Notes: generated by a model not told the origin, from the letters alone. Shown: positions 35,522-46,168, counted from the stretch's first letter. The stretch: DNA of 64,000 nucleotides from Gambelia wislizenii (GCA_030847615.1 JAUMIR010000005.1:171334596-171398595), one strand, 5' to 3'. Translations and numbers: made by a program.

Positions 35522-36640
35522 TCACCAAAGCCTTCAACACTGTGAGTAGAAAAGGTCTGTGGCATATTCTGGAAAGACTAGAATGTCCCCACAAATTCCT
35601 TAAAATGATTATCTTGCTACACGAGGGCCAGCGCCGTCAAGTCAGATATGATGATGCTCTTTCAGAGCCCTTTCTAATAACTAATGGAGTGAAGCAAGGT
35701 TATGTTCTTGCTCCAACTTGGTTTAAAATCTTCTTCAGCATGAGGCTCCAAAGGGCTATGGCAGAGCTTGAAGAAGAAGACAGCATCTATATACGTTACT
35801 GTACTGATGGAAGCTTGTTTAACTTAAGCCATCTGAGGGCTTGCACTAAGACTCTAAACTATCTAGTTCATGAGCTGCTCTTTGCTGATGCTGCTGCCCC
35901 TGTTGCCCACATAGAAGCAGCTCTGCAGTGCCTAACATCCTGTTTCGCAACAGCTGCAGAGCTGTTTGGGCTGGAAGTCAACATGAAGAAAATGGAAGTT
36001 CTCTACCAGCCTGCACCACAGGACAAACACCACCATCCCCACATTGCCATAGGTAAATCTGTGCTTAAGTCCGTTCAGCAGTTCACCTACCTGGGAAGCA
36101 TCATCTCCTCAGATGCCAAGATTGACAAAGAGATCAATCACAGATTAGCAAAGGCGTATAGTGCATTTGGAAGACATTACAAAAGAGTCTGGAGTAATAA
36201 ACACCTGAGGCGAAGCACAAAAATCAATGTGTATAGAGCCATTGTACTGTCTATTCTCCTTTATGGGTCTGAAACCTGGGTCACCTATCGTCAACACTTA
36301 TGACTCCTTGAACGCTTTCAACAGTGCTGTATATGCACAATCCTAAATATACACTGGACTGACTATGTGATGAATGTTGCTGTCCTTGAGCAAGCAGGGA
36401 TCACCAGCATTGAGGCCATGATACTGAGAACACAGCTGCGTTGGGCAGGACACGTTTCTAGGATGGAGGACCATCGCCTCCCAAAAATAGTACTCTATGG
36501 TGAACTTGCCATGTGTCAGCGTAAGAGGGGTGCTCCAAAAAAGCAATACAAGGACTCCTTGAAAAAACATCTCAGGCTCGGCCAAATTGATCACCAACAG
36601 TGGTCTGCCCTGGCCTCACATTGGGAGACATAGAGACGCA
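35522..36640 (+). pseudogene. LINE reverse transcriptase C-terminal half (copy 2)
   Basis: Open from the insertion border to a TGA at 36,301. It contains KAFNTVSRKGLW (motif A Asp just lost by truncation), NGVKQGYVLAPT, the same FADA (35,881-35,892) as copy 1, and YGSETWVTYRQH. After the stop the DNA continues collinearly through EAMILRTQLRWAGHVSRMED and KKQYKDSLKKHLRLGQIDHQ, then, frameshifted, the zinc finger near 36,745-36,822. Fewer breaks than copy 1 suggest similar or younger age. Confidence 0.85.
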
Positions 36641-36860
36641 CTATCCACAATGCTGCAGCCTTATTTGAGAACTCACGCTGAACAAGCCTTGAAGAGAAAC
36701 GACAATGCAGAAAGAATCACAACCCAAAAAATCACCCAAGGAGGCGCTTTGCTGTGCTTTCTGCAACCGGACTTGTTTATCTCGGATTGGCCTTTTTAGT
36801 CATCAGCGTGCTTGCAGAAAGCGCAGGATGAGTCCTTCCTGAATCTTCGTTTGTGAAGAA

Positions 36861-36865
36861 AAGTC

Positions 36866-36914
<49 letters not shown>
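36861..36914 (+). repeat. (AG)n tail of LINE copy 2
   Basis: About 26 AG dinucleotides with one AAAG interruption, directly after the conserved 3' end AAAAGTCAGAG. Copy 3 at 60,115-60,136 ends in the same way, so the tail belongs to the element rather than being a chance microsatellite. Confidence 0.9.
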
Positions 36915-36918
<4 letters not shown>

Positions 36919-37079
36919 AATAACCAAAAAAGCTAACAGAAGTATATTGGCCATACCGATTGGAATAATTATTTTTCTACTTAAAATCTAACTTAAAGTC
37001 TAACTTAACTGAAATCTATCTTACAGTCTAACTTATTAACTTATTACAGTCCACATTCCCCTAAGAAGAATCAGTTGAA

Positions 37080-37350
37080 GACTATTTATTTATTTTAGGT
37101 ATTTATACCCCATTCTCCAGCCACAAAGGCTCTCAGAGTGGCTTACAAATTGTTAAGCAATAACACTTTATACATTTACACCTCACTGAGTGGTTTCCAA
37201 TGTGTGTTAGCTAATTGCCCCCACAAGCTGAGTACTCATTTGACTGACCTATGAAAGGATGGAAGGCTGAGTGAACCTTGTAGCCCTTGGGATTGAACTT
37301 GCTATGTTTTGGTTTTCAGTAGTGGCATTTAACCACTGCACCACCAGGGC
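37080..37350 (-). mobile_element. tRNA-derived SINE, family 1 (inverted)
   Basis: Starts with TATTTATTTATTTTAGGTAT and TTTATACCCCATTCTCCAGC (inverted tail), continues through TTCCAATGTGTGTTAGCTAA and GAAAGGATGGAAGGCTGAGT, and ends in GCATTTAACCACTGCACCAC then CAGGGCT, the inverted head with the A box. It is nearly full length and lies beside the 5' end of the Tx1-like LINE. Confidence 0.85.
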
Positions 37351-37604
37351 TACACATTGTTGGCAAGCTGTCTCATGTGAGTGGCACCCCTTTCTCTCTG
37401 CTGAAAATAAGTTATTGGCACTTATATCCATATAGCCAGGCAGACTAGAAGGTGCTGGCTTGCTTAGTTACTAGAATTAGATTGCTTCATTTTTTATTAC
37501 TTTTTGATTTGGTTCAGATAATCCTATAAATTTCGATGTTATGACTGTGCAGTTTGTCATAGAATGGAGAGCTTGAAGCCCACATTAATGACTGGAGAAC
37601 CTAA

Positions 37605-38770
37605 GGACTGTGGACTTTATCAGATGAGCCCCTTAAAAGCATTCTTTTGCTGGCATAAAAAATCCATTTTTATGCCAGCAAAAGAATGTCCCCCCCCCAA
37701 TCACACTTACCTATAATGAAAGAGGAAGTGAATGGAGTTTCTTTCTCATGAGAATACATAGCATGTATTCTCATGAGAATATATAGCATAGGAAATTCAA
37801 AAAACAAACAAAAAAACACACTAAAAAGGTTAGACCAAGCACCTAAATACACTAAAAAACCTTCCAAGTAACCCAGGGAGGGTCATAAAAAGTGTGTCAC
37901 TTACCTGGACTAGCCATTGACGCTGCATTGATGTGAGTACAATGGCGTGAGGTTTCACACACCGTCAATGCTGGCACAAAAGTGCCATGGGAGATCTAAT
38001 GACGGCTTCAGCCATCAATAAAAACTACGCTTTTTGGCGGGGACATAATCGCGAAAGGTCAACATTATCTGATATGTATGCCCTTCTGTGGTTATGTGGT
38101 GTCACTATGATGTTGTATTTTATCCATCTGATAAAGTCCTGTATCAGATGGGACTGTAATTACAGAATTACATCACAACAGTACCACAAATGGGTTCCTG
38201 TTATTGCACAACGATGTTGTCCTCCCATGGCCAATGTGTGTTGCACCTGTTAATTGCTTGTCACTTTTCATTGACAGGAAAATCTGTGAATAGCCCTCAA
38301 AATTGCTCTTTTTGCAGTATTGATAAGCGTGCAAAATCACGTCCCACTGTAATCGTGTGATTACAGTGTGAATGGGTGGTCCTTTCCCACCTACCCTTTC
38401 CCAATGAGAACACAGGATGCACAGGATGCTTTTTAAACGATTTGTCACCTTCTCTTGGTACTTGTTTTATGTTTCTTTAGGTGTTTATGTGTTAATTTCT
38501 TTTGTTATTTATGTGTTTTGGTGTGTTTAAACAAAGTCACATCTTTTCGTGAGAACCACTGAAATCTCACTCATACAAAATCATGGAAGTAAAATTCTGT
38601 TCTTAAACTGCTAGTGTGCAATGATTCTATGGCAGTAATATTGCACATTTCCAGTGTAGTATCACACGATTATGGCGATGTGTGATAATTACTGTAACCA
38701 AGCCACTATGTGTCAGCTTTCATCAATAGTGGAATTACAGCATTTTTAGATGCTAGTCTGATAAAGTCCT
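37605..38770 (-). mobile_element. Type B MITE, split by a type I MITE
   Basis: Outer ends GGACTGT (37,605-37,611) continuing as ATCAGATGGGACTGTAATTA from 38,143, and GATGCTAGTCTGATAAAGTCC at the right, are flanked by TAA (37,602-37,604, 38,771-38,773). The interior, read inverted, matches 41,066-41,637 and 12,115-13,140 (GTGGAATTACAGCATTTTTA, CACATCTTTTCGTGAGAACC, GTAATCGTGTGATTACAG). A 528-bp type I element occupies 37,612-38,139, inside the left TIR. Confidence 0.85.
37612..38139 (-). mobile_element. Type I MITE inserted in a type B terminal repeat
   Basis: GGACTTTATCAGATGAGCCC to TTATCCATCTGATAAAGTCC, with TSD TGT (37,609-37,611, 38,140-38,142). It is the shortest complete type I copy (528 bp). 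It holds TTTTGCTGGCATAAAAAATC, a duplicated TTCTCATGAGAATA phrase at 37,746-37,791, GTGTGTCACTTACCTGG (donor-like on the minus strand) and ATCAATAAAAACTACGC. Non-coding. Confidence 0.9.
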
Positions 38771-38773
38771 AAG

Positions 38774-40964
38774 TCACCATCTTGACTTTTTTAAAAAGCT
38801 ACATTTTTGAACATGTAGGCTACTGTTATATTAAAGAGGAGGAACAGGCTAGGCCTATACACCGCGATAGCCAGTGCATAAGTTGTTCCATTTCTTGGCT
38901 GACTGATAAAGCCAAGCAGTTTGGTAGATTTTCTGAGAATGAGCAGGTTGGGTTTTTAAAGCAAACAGGTGATCAAAGCACTGTCACAAAAGACCTGTAT
39001 TACCAGGAAAGAGAACAAAAGTACATATATTTACATGAAAATAGCATATGTTAGTATACGTTTACAGAAATACTTTTAGAAATAACTGCTATAAATTAAA
39101 TTGAAAAATAATACACTACAGCATAGCTAAGAAGACTGTGAGCTATGTCTCTGCTCATTCTCCTGTACTGGTGCTAACTGCAACTTTGAGGCCCTTGGCT
39201 CTTCTTTCTTAGGATGTTTTACCTTTAAAAAGGACTTTGCCTGGACAGCCCTTTAGAAAGAGGACAGTCATCTAATAGCCCTTCAAATAGAAGTAGGACA
39301 CTTGGCCATCACATTGGGCAGTCTGGTGGGCTGGCTGGATTATGAAGCCTGGAATTATAAACCAATGTCAGACATTTCTGTTTTTAGCCAAAGTGGTTAA
39401 GCATGCGGTGGCAAGGCAGCCCCAAGTGCTCTTGGATGAAACAGATTATCTAGATTCAGTGAGCCCTTTAAATCTGGTTTGAGTCACAGATTTGGAACTG
39501 AGATTATTTGATTGGCCTGGTTGCTGATCTTCAACAGGAAATGGATAAGGAATGAGATTCTACTGCTTTTCACAGATCTTTTGGGAATCTTTTGCACCAT
39601 TTCCATGATTTCTTCTGGGACCAAATATGCAATCTTCTGGTGGTTGGTTGCACTATTTATAATTTTTTACAAGGCAGTGTCAGAAGTAGTGGTGGAGAAG
39701 TTATTTATTTGTTTATTTATTCATTTGAACATATAGTCTGCTCAAACTTGGACAGAAGTATTTTTTTTCTCCCTGAGATAAAGATCAAGATAGTGTAGAA
39801 GAGACCAGGCAGGAAAGGTGACCTAAGGAGCCACAAACTACAGATCAGCTTCACAGACATGTACTTGTTCAAGGGTTTGAGAATGTAAATCTAGAGGCAG
39901 AATTATTATAGCTTAATTAATATGCTCAAACTTTTATTTTATTGTCTGATCATTTAAACCTACTAATTTTGTCTAATTTCCCTCTGTAGCACTAATGTTC
40001 CTGTAACAATAATGCAGCTGGGAATAATTGTAACAGTTAGAATTAAAAATGTTCTTAAATTGATTTTTTCCAAGCATGCTCCTTCAAGCAGAGACATTAT
40101 GGATTTGAAAACGCAAATGAAAGATTAATACAAGCAATACCTGAAGACTACCACCCCTCCCTGAATGATAATAACTTGGTAGGACACACACTTCAGAATA
40201 ACTAGGTTTGTTTTGTCAGCCCGGAATTCCACACTTTGATTTGCTCCATGTCTTCATCCCTTTTCCATGTTTCAGCCATCCAAGAATGCCATCCTCTATG
40301 ATACTCCATTACATTCCCCTACACCATTCCATGGCCATCTAGCTACCTTGGTCCTCACTGGGTTGTTTTGGGAGTTCTACTCACTGGGTCCTCACTGGGT
40401 TGTTTAGGGAGTTTCTTCCTAAACATACCTGGCAAACCTTGGTGTTTTTTTAAGCCTGTTGATACGTCCCTCTTGTGCATGGGTTATGGTATTTTGGCTG
40501 CCTAAGCATCAGTACTCCTCTCTGCACATTGGAATTAGGGGAAGTACATGGAACCTGAAATATAGTATTGTACTGTGAAGTGCTGCTGTTCACTGTTCCA
40601 ATCAGCCAGCCATCTACCAGGTTATCTGCCTGTCTCCTACACCCTCACAAAATGAGTCAGCATTCTGTGCTTTACTGAGCATGCTCACTTCTCACTGGGA
40701 ATTGTATATAATGTACTTTTGCAAACCTTGGGGTTCTCTCAATTCTATGCATGTGTACTGTTGGCACTTCCTCTAAATGTCAAAAACAGGAAGAAATGTA
40801 ACACCTAATCTTTGTGAATTCTATTCAAAGACCCTTTTTTCTGGATCAGATTTGAAATGCTTGCATTTATCTTTCTAAGCCCTTTGTAGCCTGGTGGAAT
40901 TGCCTATAACAGAGAGGCTACCTTCTCCCATATGCTGTTTTACATCCTATACATTGTGACTTGT
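38774..40964. other. Unannotated, mostly unique sequence
   Basis: No repeat family or exon is recognised. A 37-bp tandem duplication is at 40,350-40,420. Two-frame open stretches at 39,512-39,798 are hydrophobic but lack any recognisable domain and are not credited as genes. Confidence 0.5.
40350..40420. repeat. 37-bp tandem duplication
   Basis: GGTCCTCACTGGGTTGTTT(T/A)GGGAGTT.. occurs at 40,350 and again at 40,387, with a few differences near the end of the unit. Confidence 0.8.
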
Positions 40965-40967
40965 TGT

Positions 40968-41760
40968 TATGTACCTTCAAGTTGGTTTCAACTTGTGGTA
41001 ACCCTATTCATGGGGTTTTCTTGGAAGGATCTATTCCGAGGAGGTTTGCCATTGCCTTTCTCTGAGGACATTATCAGACTAGTATCTAAAAATGCTGCAA
41101 TTCTGTGAATGAAGATAGCAGAAACATCATGGCATTATAATACTTATTATCGCACATTGCTTTTATCATACTAAAGAAATGCAATGGAATTATCACATGA
41201 CCACCACTAGTGCTGTAAGAACAGGAGTTTACTTCTGTGATTTGGCATGAGCATGATTTCTGCAGTTCTCATGAGAAGATGTGAGTGTGCTTAAAACTCC
41301 AAAAAAACCTTAGTTAAAGTAAATGAACACACATGCATTGAAAAAAACCTAAAAATGTACAAACTAAAGGGGACAGTTCATAAAAAGTGCATCCTGTGCT
41401 TTTATTTTCACGTTCTCACCTGGATGCTTTCTTACTGAGGACTGCCCAGTCACGTTGTAATCTCACAATTACAATGGGATGTGTTTTTGCCTGTCGTATC
41501 CATTAGAACTGACACCTTTTTTATAACTGGAGCATGGAGTAAAAATGCAAAGATGGCAATGTCATGCGATAACGGGGCCCATTTGCGCTACCCCGATGTC
41601 ATAATCCCATGATTTTTGCCATGTCTGATAATCTCCTGAGAGAGTGTGACTTATCTAAGGTCACCAAGTGGGTTTTCCTGGCTGAGTGATGATTCAAATC
41701 CTGTTTTCCTGGAGTCCTAATCTAATACTGAAACCACTACACCATACTGGCTCTCACACT
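40968..41760 (-). mobile_element. tRNA-derived SINE family 2 (inverted), split by a type B MITE
   Basis: The part at 40,968-41,065 (TTATGTACCTTCAAGTTGGT .. TTGCCATTGCCTTTCTCTGA) and the part at 41,641-41,760 (GAGAGTGTGACTTATCTAAG .. ACCACTACACCATACTGGCT) together make one inverted family 2 SINE comparable to 13,157-13,390. The gap is filled exactly by the type B element at 41,066-41,637 and its TGA duplication. Confidence 0.85.
41066..41637 (+). mobile_element. Type B MITE with TGA duplication
   Basis: GGACATTATCAGACTAGTAT at the left, CATGTCTGATAATCTCC at the right, TGA on each side (41,063-41,065, 41,638-41,640). The left TIR has the GGAC start and the right one the GGAG start when inverted, linking the two terminal variants found in this group. 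Interior landmarks are as in the other type B copies (GAGAAGATGTGAGTGTGCTT, CAATTACAATGGGATGTG). Non-coding. Confidence 0.9.
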
Positions 41761-42111
41761 CTGATTTAGAGGCTTCATATTATGAGTGGCCAGTACTGTG
41801 AAATCATTGTTGACAAATGAGATGGCTTTTTCTTTTAGAGTCCTCAAGCCAATGGTAGCTGGTGGCTAGTGTCAGTGAGAAAGTGGCTCCATTCTGGAGT
41901 TTAGCCTAAGTTTTGAAGGAGCTATCTAATGCGCCAAACCCTATTCCCAGAGTAGGCTCAACAGCTTTAATGGACTCTATTCACTGCCCCAGTGAGACTG
42001 AAGTCACCAGCCACTGCTACTCAAACCTAGTCATCAAGGATAATGTTCACTTTTAGCAGGTCTCTTAAAGTCTTTTCTGGGCTATAGTAGAACAAAGTTA
42101 CCAGAGAGAAA

Positions 42112-43042
42112 GGAGATTATCAGACAGGAATGCAAAAAGCGTTCCTGTCCCACAATCTCCACTCCCACCCCTGTCCCATCTCTGTTCCAGAACAATCACC
42201 CTCCCCACTGCACTTACCTCCTTTCCTATCATTCTGGCAGCCCAGGAGTGAACAGAGCTTGAACAGCTCCATTCACTTCCTGGATCGAAATCCCGCAGAT
42301 TCTCAAGTGAATATGCGAGCGTGAGAAATTCAAAAATAAAAATAAAAAGAACAGAAAAATGTGTCAGCAAGCACAAAAACACACTTTAAAATGTTCAGGT
42401 AACCTGGGGAGGGTCATAAAAAGTGTGTCACTTACCTGGGAGTCCCAATCTCACCTGGAAGTGATCTGGAGGGACCTCCCATTGATGCTGGGATCTTATA
42501 AACAACACAGGGCACTTTGTTGCACACAGGCAAGTCTGTGACAGAAACGGAATGGAGGAGCCCTGGTGGCGCAGTGGTTAAATGCCAGTACTGCAAGTCA
42601 CCACATTGCAAGTTTGATTCCAGAGGGCTCCAAGGTTCACTCAGCCTTCCATCCTTTAATAGGTTGATAAAATGAGTACCTGGCTTGGGGGGGGGGCAAT
42701 TAACTAACACACATTGGAAACTTGCTTAATGCAGTGTAGATGTGTAAATTGCTATTGCTTAAAACAATTTGTAAGCCGCTCTGATAGCCTTGTGTAAATT
42801 GCTATTGCTTAAAACAACTTGTAAGCCGCTCTGATAGCCTTGTGCCTGAAGAGTGGGGTATAAATAACTAAATAAATTTAAAAATCTATTGACGGCTTCT
42901 CCTGTCAATAAAAAGCAGTGCTGGTGGAATGGCAGCAGAACGGGTGTATAATGATAGGGGAACGATGTTGTCTCGTAAGAAAGCCCTGTTGCGACCCCTT
43001 GGCATTACTGTAACACCACTTTTGACACATCTGATAATCTCC
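42112..43042 (-). mobile_element. Type I MITE containing a SINE
   Basis: GGAGATTATCAGACAGGAAT to ACACATCTGATAATCTCC. The interior matches other type I copies (CACTTCCTGGATCGAAATCC, GGGGAGGGTCATAAAAAGTG, GTCACTTACCTGG, ATCTATTGACGGCTTCTCC) and is interrupted by a family 1 SINE at about 42,557-42,883. Flanks AAA and ACT do not match, so the TSD has mutated or one border is displaced. Confidence 0.8.
42557..42883 (+). mobile_element. tRNA-derived SINE, family 1, with internal duplication
   Basis: Head GGAGCCCTGGTGGCGCAGTG, a B-box-like AGTTTGATTCC, then the usual body and a GAGTGGGGTATAAATAACTA tail. A 50-bp segment covering AATTGCTATTGCTTAAAACA .. GCTCTGATAGCCT is present twice in tandem (42,741-42,790, 42,791-42,840) with one difference. 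It disrupts the type I MITE between AATGG and ATCTATTG. Confidence 0.9.
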
Positions 43043-43304
43043 ACTGTCTCATTGAGCATAGGAACTGACTTCATAGCTCTTTCACTACCTTATTCATTTT
43101 GGGCTGCAGGATAATGCCAGCTAAAGTCATGTTTACTGCTTGCCACTGCTGTAACAAATTATTTGATTGCCTTTCTTATTTATATGATTGTTTGGCTGGT
43201 GTTACAGTTGCTACTTTATTCATTATGTTATTGCACTCTTTTTCTGGGAAGATGGAACTGAAAGGTAGACTAAAAATATTTTAAATAAATAAAATATGCT
43301 CACA

Positions 43305-43475
43305 TATTATTGGTCCATCTAGACTAGTATTTTCTTCTGACTGACAGGGCCTTTCCAGGTCCCATGCTACCAGAAATACTTTTTCCACTGGAAGTCCCAG
43401 GGACTGAGTTTGGGACAAGATATATGTTTCACTTTTGCTTTTCCACTGAACTATGCACTTCCCCAAGAAAGTTTA
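43305..43475 (-). mobile_element. tRNA-derived SINE, family 3 (inverted, degraded)
   Basis: TATTGGTCCATCTAGACTAG at the left and CCACTGAACTATGCACTTCC at the right are the inverted tail and head of the family seen more clearly at 44.73-45.08 kb. The body is poorly preserved. Confidence 0.6.
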
Positions 43476-43479
43476 ATGT

Positions 43480-44725
43480 AATATATTCTTACTTAGGAAA
43501 TGCATTCATAGGGCAATAAAATCAAATTCCAAATTAGGTTCTACAAGAAACGAAACCATTTCTTAAAAACTGAAAAACCTGCTGGATGCATTTGCAACTC
43601 AAAACAACTTGGCATGGGGTAATTTATCTGTCATTTGGGACCATCCAAGTCTCTGCTAGGCTTACATTCATTTTTATAGTCTTGCCAGCAAATGGAGAAT
43701 AGTTCCATGCCAAAGGTATGTGCATACTAGTGGCAGATTAATGGAGAATTTGTGGCTCATGATGAGGAGAAAGAGTCTGTTGACTCTGCACTTCTCTTTA
43801 TTTAATGACCCAGTGTATAGGGTTTTGGCTGTAACAAGTATAAAGAAGTCTTAAAAACTGATTGGCTTTGCACTGTGTTTGTTCATCTTGCTTTTAAGCT
43901 GAAGATTCTGAATGAAATATTTCAAAGCTGGGGAAAAAAGCTGTATGCCCTGAATTTTGAGGCTCAGCTCTGAATGTATAGATATAGACATAGTTTGATT
44001 GTGATGATTGCCTGTTTGCATAATGCAGTGGTTTGTTTTTCTTGGAAATATTGGGGAGATGTCAAAGTATAGAGGCTCTAAATTAGTGTGGTCTTAGGAA
44101 GTTAAATCCCAAGAACTTAATTCTTAAGAAGTTAATGCCTAAACCATTTAAGTTGCCTAATCGGCTCCTGGCTCTGCATGCAAAATAAAAAGCTAAAGGA
44201 AGGGAGAAGATGTAAATAGAAACTTTGCAACTGATCACAAGAAATGCCAAGACTGGAAGACAAACAACTCAAAGTGCCAAATGCAGAAACCATTTTCTCC
44301 TACAATTAAAGCACCTGCTGTCTCAACATCAAGCCTCTTTTCTTAGCTGGCAAAGATTTCTTCCTTGTTTAGCTGTCCCTGAGCATATATTTAGAGACTT
44401 TCCCTTCTCATTTGTGCCCCTGAAACTTTTCCAGATCAAATACTGGCTTTACTTTTCCTCAGGGACTGAAAATGAAGGGAAATTGTATGCAAGCCATTGA
44501 ATTATATTCTTCTTCAAGTGGCTTATGTCAGATAAAATATATTTGCTTTCTCACCAGAGTCTTACTGAAAGCACAATGAGCCGAGGAGACAGGGAGGGGG
44601 GAAGGGAGGAGGAGAGGAAACAATCAGGCTGATTTATGTTCCTCACTTAACCTTTCTGTGTGGTAAATGATGGAACAAGTACCTTTTAGAGAACTGTGTT
44701 CTCCACTTTAGGCCTGGGGTATCTA
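43480..44725. other. Unannotated, mostly unique sequence
   Basis: No gene or repeat recognised. A purine-rich GGGAGGGGGGAAGGGAGGAG lies at about 44,590. Confidence 0.5.
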
Positions 44726-44726
44726 A

Positions 44727-44935
44727 AGGAAGCTGCCTTGAGTTATACCAAGCTGCCTTTTACCATAGACTATTGGTCCATCTAGCTTGGTAGTATCTAC
44801 TGTGACAGGCAAGGTTCTCCTGATTATCAGTCAGAGGTCACTCCACATCCTGAAAATGCATTTAAATGAATTTAACCTGGGAACATCTGCATACAAAGCA
44901 GGTGCTCTACCACTGAACTATGACCCTCCCTCTAG
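44727..44935 (-). mobile_element. tRNA-derived SINE, family 3 (inverted)
   Basis: Inverted tail TAAAGGAAGCTGCCTTGAGT and TTGGTCCATCTAGCTTGG, then the head AAAGCAGGTGCTCTACCACT and GAACTATGACCCT. On the minus strand this is a tRNA-like GTTCAGTGGTAGAGCACC head with an A box. Part of the tail is duplicated (two GCTGCCTT phrases). Confidence 0.75.
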
Positions 44936-45085
44936 ATTGAAGATCATACTGATAAGGCAGAGTTTTCCATCTGTTTGGGCAGGAATCTCTCTGAGGAACA
45001 CCTGGAAATGCCAAGAAATGTACCCACAACTTTCTGCATGCAATGCAGGTGCTCTGCCATTGAGTTATGGCCCATCTTTTTGTGA
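44936..45085 (-). mobile_element. tRNA-derived SINE, family 3, second head (partial)
   Basis: A second inverted head CAATGCAGGTGCTCTGCCAT and GAGTTATGGCCCATC follows CTGGAAATGCCAAGAAATGT. It has no tail of its own, so the two heads form a tandem or nested pair. Confidence 0.65.
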
Positions 45086-45957
45086 CAATATCACACAACA
45101 GAGAATCTTGACACATCATCTGACAGATTAAAGTGTGTGTGCTTACCACAAATGAGTTAAACTAGAATGCTAAGATTTCATCCAATTGATTGCAGTTCAC
45201 TTTTCAGATATGCTAATTTGGCTCAAGGCCAAATACTTTACTTTGGTAGGAAACCCAGATAGCCTTATCATCCTGATTTATGGGTTAAATGGTCCAATAG
45301 ATCATGTAAAACAAACAAATATCTCATGGAATTCATTTTACGGTGTGTGAAAGGAAGCCTCTAGCCAAATCACACACATACTAGTCTTTGGCTATCATCC
45401 ATTTTGGAAGAATGAAAATGACACTGCTAAGCCAATGCCATGAATTATATGCTAATTTTAAAATTGCCCAGTGACTATCACTAAGCTTAACTTGACATAT
45501 TTAAAAATGCCCAGTACAGATAATAAGTGCATGCAGCCCAATCTGGATTGGGACTATGGTATGACACAAAAACTTAAAGCCCCTTCCTTGTTTGAGTTCT
45601 GATTGAGATGATCCTCCAGTTGCTTTTTCCTTTTTTTTCTTCAAAAAATCCATACCGTTGCTAATTGCATGAAAGACATCTTTTTTCATTTGGCCCAGTT
45701 TGTAGAATATTTGGTATACCAGCAGAACTGTTTTCATGCAAAAATCCCTGCAGCATTCATTTAAAACAGGGATAGGAATCCTGCAGTCCTCCAGAGGCTG
45801 TTAGATTGAAAGTCCAATCATTTCTTACCCACATAGCTAATGGTGTGGACTGCTGGAAGCTGCAGCTCAATACATCTTGGGGGGTGAGGAAGAACATGCT
45901 TTATGCTTCTGATTTAAATAGATCTTGGAAAAGTTACAGTTGAAATATAGTTTCCAA
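45086..45957. other. Mostly unique sequence with a short palindromic repeat
   Basis: Nothing is recognised except 45,778-45,885, where ATCCTGCAGTCCTCCAGAGG and CTGGAAGCTGCAGCTCAATA resemble the two halves of an old amniote palindromic MITE. No gene. Confidence 0.4.
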
Positions 45958-45959
45958 TT

Positions 45960-46168
45960 CTGAAGTTGAAGGCTTTCATGGCTGGCATCCATAGATTTTC
46001 CACAGATTTTCCTTGGTTGTCTCCCCCTCCCCCCCGGGCTGTGAGGCCGTGTTCTGGAATAGTTTCTTTGTGACGTTTCACATGAAGAAGATGCCTGCCA
46101 CAGATGCAGGCGAAATGTCAGAAAGGAACACAGCCCAGAAAATAGCAACAAGGAAAATCAATAGTAAA
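45960..46168. mobile_element. Penelope-like tail foldback (small)
   Basis: A left arm (TGAAGTTGAAGGCTTTCATG .. GGGCTGTGAGGCCGTGTTCT .. GTGACGTTTCAC) is followed immediately by an inverted right arm (GAAGATGCCTGCCACAGATG, GGCGAAATGTCAGAAAGGAA, CAAGGAAAATCAATAG). It is the same arrangement as at 61.13-62.14 kb but without coding sequence: two Penelope tails joined head to head. Confidence 0.7.

Larger units (their letters stand above)
35522..36915 (+). mobile_element. 5'-truncated LINE copy 2, nested, with (AG)n tail
   Basis: A 1.4-kb 3' portion of the family at 22.7 kb, starting at CTCACCAAAGCC (RT motif A) and ending in AAGTCAGAG plus about 25 AG units. ATAAATAACC occurs at both borders (35,512-35,521 and 36,916-36,925), a 10-bp TSD whose last two bases may be shared with the element. 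It lies inside the minus-strand Tx1-like LINE, so it is the younger of the two. Confidence 0.9.
31341..37076 (-). mobile_element. Tx1-like L1 LINE, split by a younger LINE
   Basis: Minus-strand element running from about 37,076 to 31,341, interrupted by LINE copy 2 (35,522-36,915). Order on the minus strand: upstream non-coding part (37,076-36,926, continuing at 35,511), endonuclease (35,497-34,350), reverse transcriptase (33,734-33,120), C-terminal part (32,623-32,087) and an A/T-rich 3' untranslated region with an AATAAA-type signal near 31,372. The motifs AVPGRTMVDSL, DQMKAFDNVDHTYLW and GVRQGCPLSPLLYV are of the L1/Tx1 type. The frame is broken by several stops and frameshifts. ORF1 is not seen, and the outer ends have no confirmed TSD, so limits are approximate. 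Confidence 0.7.

Noticed and set aside
35413..36303. 296-residue frame as a single gene
   Set aside because: Its first 37 or so codons are antisense Tx1-like LINE sequence; the rest is the nested LINE RT fragment.
44880..45080. tRNA genes suggested by GGTAGAGCACC-type heads
   Set aside because: No anticodon arm or acceptor pairing, and the heads are fused to SINE bodies; they are tRNA-derived SINEs.
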